This document shows, in pieces, positions 21,725-31,795 of a DNA stretch of 64,000 bases. Source of the stretch: Zizania palustris (lineage: Eukaryota > Streptophyta > Magnoliopsida > Poales > Poaceae); contig JAAALK010000288.1 in NCBI GenBank assembly GCA_019279435.1, forward strand, positions 53,805,624 through 53,869,623, read 5' to 3'. A program made the translations under genes and the position numbers. Within the stretch, counting starts at the first letter, position 1; each line of letters opens with the position of its first letter. A model generated the notes under the pieces. It saw only the letters and a program-made list of their open reading frames with translations, ran no database searches and was not told the origin of the DNA.

Positions 21725-21993
21725 TGACGGTTGTGCCTAAGAAAATTCAATGGATCAGAAGTTTTGATAGGTAGTATCGGAAGTTTCGGTTAGTTTCTAG
21801 TCTCGATATAGAGATCAATTGTTGCTTTAGAAGTTTCGATATGGTATCAGAAGTTCCGACGAGCCAGAAGTTCCGATTAGGAATCGGAGAATTTTTGTAC
21901 TGATCGGAAGTTCCGATATGGTATCGAAAGTTCTGAGGTGGGCGATAACATATTGGATCTGTTGCGTGTCGTACTATATCAGGAGACCTAAAT
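21725..21993 (+). repeat. 5' LTR, truncated
   Basis: It matches the 3' LTR from its start to CAGGAGACCTAAA, then diverges completely. It has ~60 bp more of the GGAAGTTCCGATATGG repeat than the 3' copy. The TATA box, transcription start and U5 seen in the 3' LTR are missing. Confidence 0.85.
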
Positions 21994-22527
21994 TGCCTGT
22001 GATGCTTTTTTATGTTCCTATTATTCTATTCTTGCATGTTTCGTGTGCGCTAGGGACGTTACGATGCTAGAGTAGTTTTCCCTCAGAAAATTAAGTGTTG
22101 ATGCTCTTCCCAATAGCTGCACCCACTAGGGTTCATGCTCATCGATAGTGGGTCTGCCAAAACAGGGTGCTATCTTTTATCTCGACCAGTTGGGGCGGAA
22201 GTTCGAATTCTGCATGCATAGTGTTGGTTCACTTGACGAGGCTATCAAAACAGTTTTGGGCCTTGGAGCATAGGAGTTAGGGTTGAGCATTTGATGCTTC
22301 TCCAATGACACGAGTCACATATGATGTGATTAGCAAAGAGTTGCTTACTTATGTCAACTAGCTTCTAGCAGTGATACCAAAGCTCACAAGGAGATAGAGT
22401 GACCATGGATCTTGCGCCACTATTAGTCATGAGAGATAAAGTGACTGGTTTAGATAGTGGAACATCTTTTATTGGATAGAAGATAAACATTGCATAGTGC
22501 TAAACCTCACATTTAATCTTTTGTAGA
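21994..22527 (+). other. Leader of the copia element without recognisable primer site
   Basis: The stretch has no match to the 3' LTR and no TGGTATCAGAGC-like site. It includes an LTR-unrelated sequence of unknown origin that reaches the gag ATG at 22528. Nothing else was recognised. Confidence 0.5.
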
Positions 22528-23485
22528 TCATGGCACCTACTACGTCTACTGTTAAGAACACTCTAGTTTTTAATTTGCGATCTATTCTTGAACGAGATAA
22601 ATTTTCTGGAACAAACTTTATGGACTGGTATCGAAACTTGAGAATTGTTCTCAATTAAGAGAAAAATGATTATGTTCTAGAGGAACCTCAGCCTGATGAA
22701 CCAGGAGAGGATGCTTCTGCAGCAGATAAGCGTGTTTATGAGAAGCATGCTAGTGATTCCGTGGATGTTTCTGCAGCAGAGGATGCTTCTGCATGTCCTC
22801 TCAGTTTCAGAAACAGTATGATGAACGTGATGCTTACGATATAATCGTAGGGCTTAAGGGCATGTTTTAGGACCAAGCAAGGGCAGAAAGATACAGTGTG
22901 TCTAAATGCTTGTTTGGTAGTAGGATGGCTGAAGGGAGCCTAGTGAGGCCTCACGTGATCAAGATGATTGGTTGCGTAGAGACACTAGAGAGACTTGGCA
23001 CTCCACTGGATCCATACCTCGCTATCGATGTTATTCTCCAGTTGCTCCCACTGAGCTTTGAGCCATTCATCATGAACTACAACATGGTTGGACTAGAGAA
23101 GACACTAGCTGAGTTGCATGGGATGCTGAAATCTGTTGAGGAGAGTATCAGGAAGGCTCCAAACCATGTGATGGTTGTTCAGAATGAGGGTAAAAATAGG
23201 AGGAGGAAGAAGGCTAAGACTACAGATGCGATCTCTAGTACAAAGTCTAAACCAACTGGAAAGTCTAGGTCTAGTCCTGCCAACTCTGATGTGTGCCACC
23301 ATTGCCACGAGCCTAGGCATTGGAAGCACAACTACAAGGTGTACCTAGAAGAGCAGAAAAACAAGAAGGGAAGTGGGACTTCCGCTTTAGGTATTAATGT
23401 TATTGAAATTAATCTTGCTACTCATCCAAATGATTCATGGGTATTTGATACCGGATCGATGATTCATATTTGCAAATTGTTTTAG
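22528..23485 (+). pseudogene. Copia gag and protease start
   Basis: From ATG 22528 the protein begins with a copia gag N-terminus (LERDKFSGTNFMDWYRNLRIVL) before a TAA near 22656. The main open part is 22898-23485, with the conserved MAEGS...HVIKMIG block, a Lys/Arg-rich stretch and a zinc knuckle in which the last Cys is Tyr (CHHCHEPRHWKHNY). The protease active site (WVFDTGSMIHI) follows near the end. The frame closes at 23485. Short direct repeats (GGATGCTTCTGCAGCAG) lie at 22710-22800. Confidence 0.85.
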
Positions 23486-24690
23486 GGGATGAGTAGAGTA
23501 AGAAAGTGTGCATGTGGCGAGCTAGATATCCGCGTCAGGAATGGTGCAAATGTTGCAGCGTTGGCCGTCGGTGTCTATTCACTGTCGCTACCGATAGAAT
23601 TAGTTTTGGAGTTAAATAATTGTTATTTCATTCCCGCCATAGACAAAAACATTATCTCTTCTTCATGTTTAGAGGAAGATGGTTTTGAATTCATAATAAA
23701 GAACAAGACTTGTTCAATATTTTCGAATGGCATGCTCTATGGTGTTTGTCCATTAGTGAATGTATTGTATATTCTAAGTTTTGACGATGCACACATTTAT
23801 AACATTAATACTAAGAAACAACGACTCAATGATTTAAATCCCACCTACGTCTGGCATTGTCATTTATGTCATATAAATGAGAAGCGTGTACAAAAGCTCC
23901 ATAGTGATGGATTTTTGGAGTCATTTGATTTTGAATCATATGACACTTGCGAGTCTTGTTTACTTCACAAAATGACAAAGATGCCTTTCACTGGTTAGAG
24001 TGAGAGGGCAAGTGAGCTTTTAGCCATAGTACATACTGATGCGTGTGGTCCAATGAGTCACACGGCTAGGAAAGGATTTTGGTACTTTATTACTTTTACC
24101 GACGACTTTAGTAGATATGGCTATTTCTACTCGATGAGGCATAAGTGGGAATCCTTCGAAAAGTTCAAGGAGTTCCAAAATGAGGTACAAAATCATACGG
24201 GCAAGACAATTAAATTTGTACGATCGGATCGTGGCGGTGAATATTTGAGCCATGAGTTTAGTGATCATCTGAAGAAGCGTGGAATTGTTCCATAGCTGAC
24301 TCTACCTGGCATGCCTCAATGGAATGGGGTGTCCAAGCGGAGAAACCACACTTTGTTGGACATGATGCGGTCCATGATGAGTCACACTGATCTTCCATTA
24401 TCCTTTTGAGGTGACACTCTAGAAACCGCAACTTTCACGATTAATAGAGTTCCATCTAAGTCAGTAGAGAAGATGCCATATGATATGTGGTCTGGGAGGC
24501 ATCCCAGTTTGTCTTCTCTAAATATTTGGGGATGTGAGGCGTGTGTCAAACGTATGACGTCTGACAAGCTCAGTCCTAAGTCTGACAAGTGATTCTTTGT
24601 GGGGTATCCTAGGTAAACCAAAGGATACTATTTTTATAATAGAGAAGAGGGCAAAGTGTTTGTCGCTCGAAATGGTGTGTTCTTGAGAAA
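23486..24690 (+). pseudogene. Copia integrase, catalytic Glu replaced
   Basis: The pre-integrase zinc motif is present (WHCHLCHINEKRVQKL ... CESC). The core has the first Asp in HTDACGP and the second in FVRSDRGGEYLS. The third catalytic residue lies in the motif NGVSKRRN: the expected Glu is Lys (AAG near 24334), so strand transfer should be lost. Stops interrupt the frame at about 23998, 24295 and 24408. Confidence 0.83.
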
Positions 24691-26368
24691 GTGTTTATCT
24701 CAAAAGGAGTTAGTGGGAGGACTGTGCATCTCGAAGAGGTTCGAGAGCCACTAGAAAGTGTTCTAGATCCCACTGAGCCAGAGCAGGAGGCACAAGATGT
24801 TGTAGATCCCGTTGTTGATGCGCTAGCCCCACGGAGGTATGGGAGAGTACTCCATGCACCAGAGAGGTACATGTTCTTGACCACTGGGCATCGCGACGTG
24901 TTGTTGTTGGACAACGACGAGCCCAAGACCTATGTGGAAGCAGTGATGGGACCAGACTCTGAGAAATGGCTTGGAGCCATTGGATCCGAGTTGGATTCCA
25001 TGCGAGTTAACCAAGTTTGGAACTTGGTTGATCCACCCGATGGTGTAAAAACTATTGAGTGTAAATGGATCTTCAAGAAAAAGATAGACGTTGATGGAAA
25101 TGTTCACATCTATAAGGCACGATTCAAGGTGTTGATTATGATGAAACGTTTTCACCCGTCGCTATGCTCAAGTCTATTCGTATCATCCTAGCTATTGCCG
25201 GATTTTATGATTATGAGATATGGCAAATGGATGTCAAGACGACTTTCCTAATTGGAAACCTAAGTGAGGATATGTACATGACATAGCCTGAAGGTCTTGA
25301 CGGTCCGGGGAATGCTAGGAAAGTTTGTAAGTTGCTAAAGTATTTTTATGGATTGAAGTAAGCTTCTTGGAGTTGGAATCTTTATTTTGATGAGGTAGTC
25401 AAAGGGTCTGGCTTCATCAAGAACGAAGAAGTGCCTTGTGTTTACAAAAAGGTTAGTGGGAGCTCACTTGTGCTTCTAGTTCTATATGTGGATGACATAT
25501 TGTTGATCGGAAACGACATTCCTTTGTTGAATGCTATCAAGACTTCATTGAAAAATAGTTTTTCGATGAAAGATCTTGGAGAGACAGCATACATTTTGGG
25601 CATAAAGATCTATAGAGATAGATCAAAACGGTTAATTGGATTAAGCCAAAGTATGTACACCTGATGAACTAGAGAAGATGAGTGGGATCTCATATGCCTC
25701 CACAATAGGATCCATCATGTATGCCATGCTGTGCACACGCCCATATGTGTCGTATGCTCTGAGTGTTATAAGGAGGTACCAATCGAACCCGGGTGAAAGT
25801 CACTGGGCTGTAGTAAAGAGTATCCTCAAATACTAGAGAAGGCTGAGGAAATGTTCTTGGTTTACGGTGGTGAAGAGGAGCTAGTTGTAAGTGGTTACAC
25901 AGATGCTAGCTTTTAGACCGATAAAGATGATTCTCGATCGTAATCTGGTTTTGTGTTCTGCCTCAATGGAGGCGCAAGTGAGTTGGAAGAGTTCCAAGCA
26001 AGAGACGGTGGCCAATTCTACAATAGGAAGCTGAGTATATCGCTGCTTGAGAAGCGGCGAAGGAGGCCGTTTGGATCAGGAAGTTTGTTTTTGAGCTGGG
26101 TGTTGTTCCTAGTGCGTCTAGTCCAGTGGACCTCTATTGCGATATTAGTGGTTCCATTGCACAAGCTAAGGAGCCTAGATCGCACCAGAAATCCAAACAT
26201 ATACTTCGGCGATATCACCTGATCCGCGAGATCATTGAGAGATGTGATGTGAAGATTTGCAAGGTGTACACAGATTTGAACATGGCGGATCCATTGACGA
26301 AGCCTCTTCCACAGACCATGCATGAGGCACATATGGGCTCCATGGGTATTAGATACTTGGGTGAGTGA
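24691..26368 (+). pseudogene. Copia reverse transcriptase and RNase H, broken
   Basis: The ORF 24691-25191 opens reverse transcriptase (ELDSMRVNQVWNLV, then CKWIFKKK). A frameshift near 25128 moves it to another frame, where VAMLKSIRIILAIAGF and WQMDVKTTFL follow. The catalytic YVDD box lies in 25431-25664 (LYVDDILLIGNDI). RNase H follows, with many frame changes, to the typical end ADPLTKPLPQTMHEAHM at 26285-26368. Confidence 0.85.
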
Positions 26369-27286
26369 GTCATGTGTTTGTGGAAGATGCTAGTAGAGTC
26401 TATGTTAATGTATGAGGATAATCATTATCTTGTTCCTTGAATAAATATCATTTGCATTTAATTAATGAGTACGACTTGTTATGTGAAACTATTTGCTTTA
26501 TGACAATGTTGTTCAAAAGGGTCCCTAATGTTGTCATCATGTGGGACAATGATGATATATGGATTAGCACATCCGATTGATTGATGATTGTGTTTCACAG
26601 ATCATTGACATGGAGATGTCAAATTAGTGATGTGGACACATGTTGGTGAACATGGTGTTGGACATACCCACTTGAGATACTGCTGAGATTATTATGTGCC
26701 AACAGTTGTCATCTCAAATGGTGTACCTGCAGAATCCTTAGACCTGAGATCGTTATTTGATTCCAAAATGTGTAGTGACACACTTAGATGCTTCCTAACG
26801 CTATTCCGTAACAGGGTAGTAATAAAGGTTGTTTTCAGGTGTGTTGTGAAACATGTCTTGGGATGTGAGCGGTCAAGATGGAATTTACCCCTCCTAATAA
26901 CGGGAGAGTCATCTCTGGGCCCCTCAAGGTATTGGATTGAAAAAGTGCATGGCCATGCCACTATGACTAAGGAGTTAGGCATGATATGAATCCGATACTT
27001 GATTGAGTGAAATGTCAAGTTAACCAACAAGGGTGGCAAGTATCTCACCTTGAGCTTGACTGACGGTGTGTGGTAAAGGGACTGGTGCTTGAGTATATCA
27101 AGGTTCACAAAAATTTGATTTTGTACGGTTTCGGGGGTCAATATGTGCTGCTAGGTACCACTATTGATCAGTGAGTCGAAAATGGTTTCCGGTGAACAAC
27201 CGTTAGTGTATGAATCTATCGGGTTACACACTGAAGGGGACAGATTAAAATCATGCAAAGAATTGGTTCTTGTGCAAGTGGGAGAT
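26369..27286 (+). other. 3' non-coding region and polypurine tract of the copia element
   Basis: No coding sequence is recognisable. The last 11 bases (27276-27286, AAGTGGGAGAT) form the copia-type polypurine tract. Open frames on both strands at 26690-27140 lack any family motif. Confidence 0.75.
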
Positions 27287-28051
27287 TGAAGGTTGTGCCC
27301 AAGAAAATTCAATGGATTGGAAGTTCCGATATGTAGTATCGAAAGTTCCGGTTAATTTCTGGTCTCGATATAGAGAGCAATTGTCTGCTTCGGAAGTTCT
27401 GATATGGTATCGGAAGTTCCGACGAACCAGAAGTCCCGAGGTGGGCGATAACATATTTGATTTGTTGTGTGTCATACAATATCAGGAGACCTAAAATACC
27501 CTATCGAAAGTTCCGATACAGGATCAGAAGTTCCGACGTGGGCAAACAGATTGGATATGTTATGGTTTTTAGGGTTTTGGGAAGAGCATGACCCAAGGGC
27601 TCTTACCCCTATATAAGGAGAGGAGGAGGACGTCTTGGGGCAAGCAATAAGCCTAGATTAGACCTAGACACCCAAGAGTTCTCTCCTCGCCTTCTTGATC
27701 TCAAACGTTGAGGTCAAGGATCCCCGTCTCTCACGTGTGGTGCTAGCACGCTACCATGGGAGGTATTCCATCCCTGTACGTGTGTACTTTGTGGAGGCGT
27801 TGCTCCAATAGCGACGCTCGTGAACGTCTACATATGAACGACTACGTCGTCTTCATCGATTGGATCGGCGAAGGACGACAAGGATGAAATGAGGAGAGGC
27901 TAGACGCGCTGCTTAAACATCTTCTTCCCCTGCACCTAGCGCATTGTGTGCTAGAAGGTACCGATCTACGATTTCACATGCACATGAGACTTGGGCCTAG
28001 GGCGTAAAATTTTGAATTTACCGGCTAGCATATCTCCCCTATTCCCCAACA
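27287..28051 (+). repeat. 3' LTR of the copia element
   Basis: It is 765 bp, from TGAAGGTTGTGCCC to CCCCAACA. U3 (27300-27560) carries at least six copies of an imperfect palindrome CGGAAGTTCCG. The TATA box (CTATATAAGGAG) is near 27610. Downstream parts match the LTR at 19625-20446. Confidence 0.92.
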
Positions 28052-28056
28052 ATCTA

Positions 28057-29580
28057 AAGCCTAGCTCCATGAAGTCAAGGGAGCACGTGCGAAGAAAATT
28101 CACAAGTAATTTTCAAGGGACATATGTGACACACATGTCCATTGTGATCCTATTCTAGGTGAAGCAGCAAATTGGAGAGACTTTGCGTCAATATTTCTAG
28201 CACTTCACCTATACAAATTTGTAGATCAAGGGACTCTCCATGTCTTCGGTGGTCGACGTGGCTTGTGAAGGCATCACCTACCTAGGCCTCCTTGACAAGC
28301 TTCATAGGAAGCCCATATCTTCGGTGGCCTAGCTTTTGAAATACTTCGAAGAGCATGCCCGCTCTAAAGAAGGGAAACTCTGAAGAAGTGCCACCATCAC
28401 CCAAGTTTAAGCCCCGGAGGTGTGGGATCCACACCCCAACACCAGCATACATGGAGCACCAGACCCTAGAGTCAAGAAGAAGCAAGAAGCTCCAATAGGG
28501 ACAAGACTAGGCTGATGGGGTAGAGCGAACCACCTACCAGGCCCTCCATCCAAGGCCAAAATTTCTTTTGCAACATCCACACTGAGGACTGGATCCATAA
28601 TACCGACTCTTTTAAGGCTATACTAGCCTTGCGAGGAGACTACCTCGAGCACACCACATGCCAAGGAATGATAGATCAAGCTCTTAGAGATTCCTTTCCA
28701 GAGCATCTCTAGGACGTGGGGCACACAGAAGAAGCCAAAACTCCATGTCGAGTCCTAGTGGCGAACTTAATGACACCTTTGAAGGTCGAAGATGTGCTAG
28801 GACCCCAGAAGCATGTGGTGCTCCCCATCTCAAGGGCGGAGCATGGAGGAACCTATCCAAGTGGTACAGGCAAGACTATGTCCATGAAGTAGGGCATATC
28901 AGGACCTCAGCATCGGCTTAAACAATGCTAGAGTGGGCCCACATGCCAATCTCCTTCATAGCCAAAGATGTTGTTGGGATTAAGTTCCCACATGTGGACC
29001 ACCTCATCATCTCCATTAATATTGCTCAGTGGACATCATCTTCGTGCATGCCTTCAATCAATTGTGCAACCTTCGAAAGCTTCTCCTTCGAGTTGTGAGG
29101 CATCTACAAGGCTTTAACGGAACACTCCTCAAAGCAATAGGCCAAATAGGTCTCAAAGTTGGCTTCGGTGATGGCAACCTCGTGCATTCAAAGGAAGTTA
29201 TCTCTAACATCGTCGATGCCCCATATGCCTACAACACCATCAATGGGAGGTTGTATTGAACCAGTTCAGAGCCATAGCACACCACAACTACCTCTACATG
29301 AAGTTTCCCATGAAAGGGGAATGCTCATTATGCTAGATGATCAAAGTGTGACACGAAGACTGACGTATGGCCACGTGACCCACTTCGAGGCACATTAGAG
29401 CCATTCCATAGAGCTCCATCTCGAAGCAGCAAGCCAACCTCCCGAAGCCATGAAGGGATCAACGGTCAAGCCCCACTCGGACAAAGAAGTCATCATGAAG
29501 ATACTCATCGAAAGGGGCTCAAATATCACATTTAATTCGGAGGGGACCTAACCCCAGAAGACATGGCTTTCCTGGAGAGG
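28057..29580 (+). pseudogene. Gypsy-type gag 3' part and protease start, decayed
   Basis: It continues the gag interrupted at 21724. Gag-like stretches such as GMIDQALRDSFPEHL (around 28665-28710) can be read, with frequent frame changes. Near 29489-29530 the reading VIMKILIERGSNITF resembles a gypsy protease active site in which the catalytic Asp is Glu. No long frame survives. Confidence 0.55.
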
Positions 29581-29829
29581 ACAATTTGAGGAAATCTTGA
29601 CTTTTTCTTGGATAGACATTGATATCCCTAACAATGATACAACCATACATGAATACCAAGAGCCAATTACTCGAGTTCGAGCACGATGATTAAATCTCTA
29701 GGTGAACACGTTATATTATCTTAAGAATAAATTTCTACCTAAGGATAATATTATTATTAAGAACTATGGAGATGATGAAGAAGCACATGAAGATAAGTAA
29801 AGAGTTGGAGAGGAACCAAAAAGGACGCC
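29581..29829 (+). pseudogene. Tail of a chromovirus-like pol frame joined to a gypsy remnant
   Basis: The reading PITRVRAR followed by LNL and VNTLYYLKNKFLPKDNII resembles the LTR-encoded integrase tail of the element at 7-5510 (motif ITRARARRLN), but from a different family. It sits between a decayed protease and the start of a Tat-like LTR, so at least one illegitimate junction lies within 29530-29830. Confidence 0.5.
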
Positions 29830-30199
29830 TATTTATGGCAAAAAATGGCATTAATGGTCGAAATTGTTAAAATATCATTTTTTTCTAATTTGGGTAGAAA
29901 ATATGCCTTTCCAGGCACATGCCGGTCCAACCGACCATAGTAGGCCGATCCAACCAGCCATGTAGGCCTAGTCAGACTAGCCTAATGGGTCAGGTCAGAC
30001 CGGCCCAAGTCTGAAAATTAGAGATAGAGTTGGTTCCAGGCTCTTTTGATCTCTAATTAAATCTTAACCACTTTTTGGCCGAATCCTACTCAGATTAGGT
30101 GTCGATGAATCCTACTCAAATTAGGTGTCAGGAAACTTGAGACTAGCCCCTATAAATATAGGGGTGAGGCCGATTCAAAGGGTATCTCTCCACAGATCA
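29830..30199 (+). repeat. Tat-like LTR, 5' part
   Basis: From TATTTATGGCAAAAAATGGC it follows the start of the LTRs at 10391 and 17368 (TGTTGATAGCAAAAAATGGC, with the initial TG mutated). U3 holds GGTC/GACC-rich repeats, and a TATA box (CTATAAATATAG) lies near 30150. It is cut at 30199. A possible right-hand remainder is at 49899-50339. Confidence 0.78.
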
Positions 30200-31356
30200 T
30201 GTTGGACTGGAAACAGTGACCAGAGGGGGGGGGGTGAATGGGAGCTTTTAAAATTTCAAGCTAAAAATAGCCTTCTATTTTAGTTCTGTATTCTGCGGAA
30301 CAGGCTTCGAACACACCCTTTGAAGTTCTGGTTCAGAGGTATTTCACAGCTCCAGAATCAGGCTTCACAGGGAACAAAAGTTCGAAGTCAAGAAGACTTC
30401 GCTCCACCCATAACTCCAAAAACTCAACTCTACTAAGTCAGTGCAGGCTCCTCACACTGGGTGCCTTCGAGCAGACTTCGCACTTCACCCTTCGCAATAG
30501 ATGACTCCCTCTGAGGACTTCGACTAGATACTCTGCACAAGCAACTGGTACTAGGCTTCGTAGTTCAAAGGTCTAAACTCACACAGAGCACACTGTGCTA
30601 AGGACTTCGACAAGGGAAGAAACGGGCTTTGATTTAAGCCAAGAATAGTGCTTCACTAGTAATCAGAGAGGACTAGCCTCCAGTTTACACAGAGCGAACA
30701 CACACTGAGAACACACTCTTCACAAGCACAGATCACCTACACACTTCTCTAGAAATACCCTAGTGCACAAACTCGAACAAGGAAGAAGTGGAGCAGAAAG
30801 AAATCAAAACTTGCAGTGCAAAACAAGCATACAAGTTCAAGCAGTAAGTGAAAACATAATTGTTGGCTGTAAAAGATTACGCTAACAGGTTTCTGTAGAA
30901 TAGAAACTAACAAACGAAGTGTTTGCGAAGTGAACTGTTCTAAGCCTCCGAAAGGATAACAACTTAGAATAGCTCGAATGTGTGTATTGAATAACTTGTA
31001 TTCGGTCCCTATTACAAGGTTAAATGGGGGGTATTTATAGGCCCAAACATTAAGGAAAAGACCTATTTACCCCTCTGTTACAACCGACATAGTGGAAACT
31101 ATTCGGTACCCTTGATAGGGCTAAAATGGTAAAAGACTAATCTAATAAGAAAAAAGATAAGTCTTCCATCTTAGCTGGCAAAAAAGATCTCAAAGAGCAT
31201 TAGTTCGAAGATATACTCCGAACCAATGCCTATCTTCGTACTTCGAGCTTGACTCAGTACATCTTCGAATATGGACGTCTGGAAACCTTCGAATCCATTA
31301 TCTGCCTTTGTGCTGTTACGGCAATAACCCTGAGGATGGAATATTTTCCCCCAACA
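30200..31356 (-). repeat. LTR of the gene-carrying Tat-type element
   Basis: On the minus strand it runs TGTTGGGGGAAAATATTCC ... CAGTCCAACA, 1157 bp, with a TATA box at 31032-31039. The first ~490 bp match the partial LTR at 45283-45770 of a Ty3/gypsy element. The last ~600 bp (plus 30200-30850) match the end of the Sirevirus-like copia LTR at ~49300-49898, including the run that ends in CCCCCC TCTGGTC and GTCCAACA. It appears to be a chimera between superfamilies. Confidence 0.85.
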
Positions 31357-31683
31357 GTAGCCCCTCGAATACACTTCTCCGTTAACCTGTAATGTTAGGA
31401 GAGCAGTATACGGAAGAAAAAATAACCAGGCGTAGGGGTTATTAGATTTTAATTTATCTCCGAAATGTACGGAGATATAAAACTCCGAATCGGTCTTAAG
31501 ATAATTACTTTCGAACTATCTTAGAACTGACTCAGGAAGTTCGAAAGCCTTTTAGACTTAGAAGAAATAGCCGTTAGCTTCCTTCTTCTAACAGAAACTG
31601 CAGAATGCGTTAATTTCGGAGAAAAGTAACGGGCAGGAATACGAAACGGCATGGACTAACGGTAAAAAATGTAAAGTCTAGGC

Positions 31684-31691
31684 TATAAATA
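31684..31691 (+). promoter_or_regulatory. TATA box of the antisense gene, copy 1
   Basis: TATAAATA within GGCTATAAATAGAGGG lies 105-112 bp upstream of the ATG at 31796. The other two copies have a TATA-like element at nearly the same distance. Confidence 0.8.
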
Positions 31692-31795
31692 GAGGGCCTA
31701 GAACTTTCCTGAGTACCTTTCCACCGCTTTCTTGCAAACAAAAACCCTTTGAGCCCTAGCCTCCATTCTTCCTCCAAAGCAACCCAGTAGCTTCC

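Larger units (their letters stand above)
21725..28051 (+). mobile_element. Ty1/copia element with target duplication ATCTA
   Basis: The boundaries are set by the 5-bp duplication ATCTA at 21720-21724 and 28052-28056. LTR starts TGACGGTTGTGCC (5') and TGAAGGTTGTGCC (3'), and a purine tract AAGTGGGAGAT ends at 27286. Inside are gag, protease, integrase, reverse transcriptase and RNase H in the copia order, all with stops or frameshifts. The 5' LTR is only ~269 bp and the primer site is missing, while the 3' LTR is 765 bp. The insertion split a gypsy gag. Confidence 0.92.

Noticed and set aside
26692..27141. 149-residue minus-strand ORF
   Set aside because: Lies in the 3' non-coding part of the copia element, has no recognisable family and overlaps an equally featureless plus-strand ORF.
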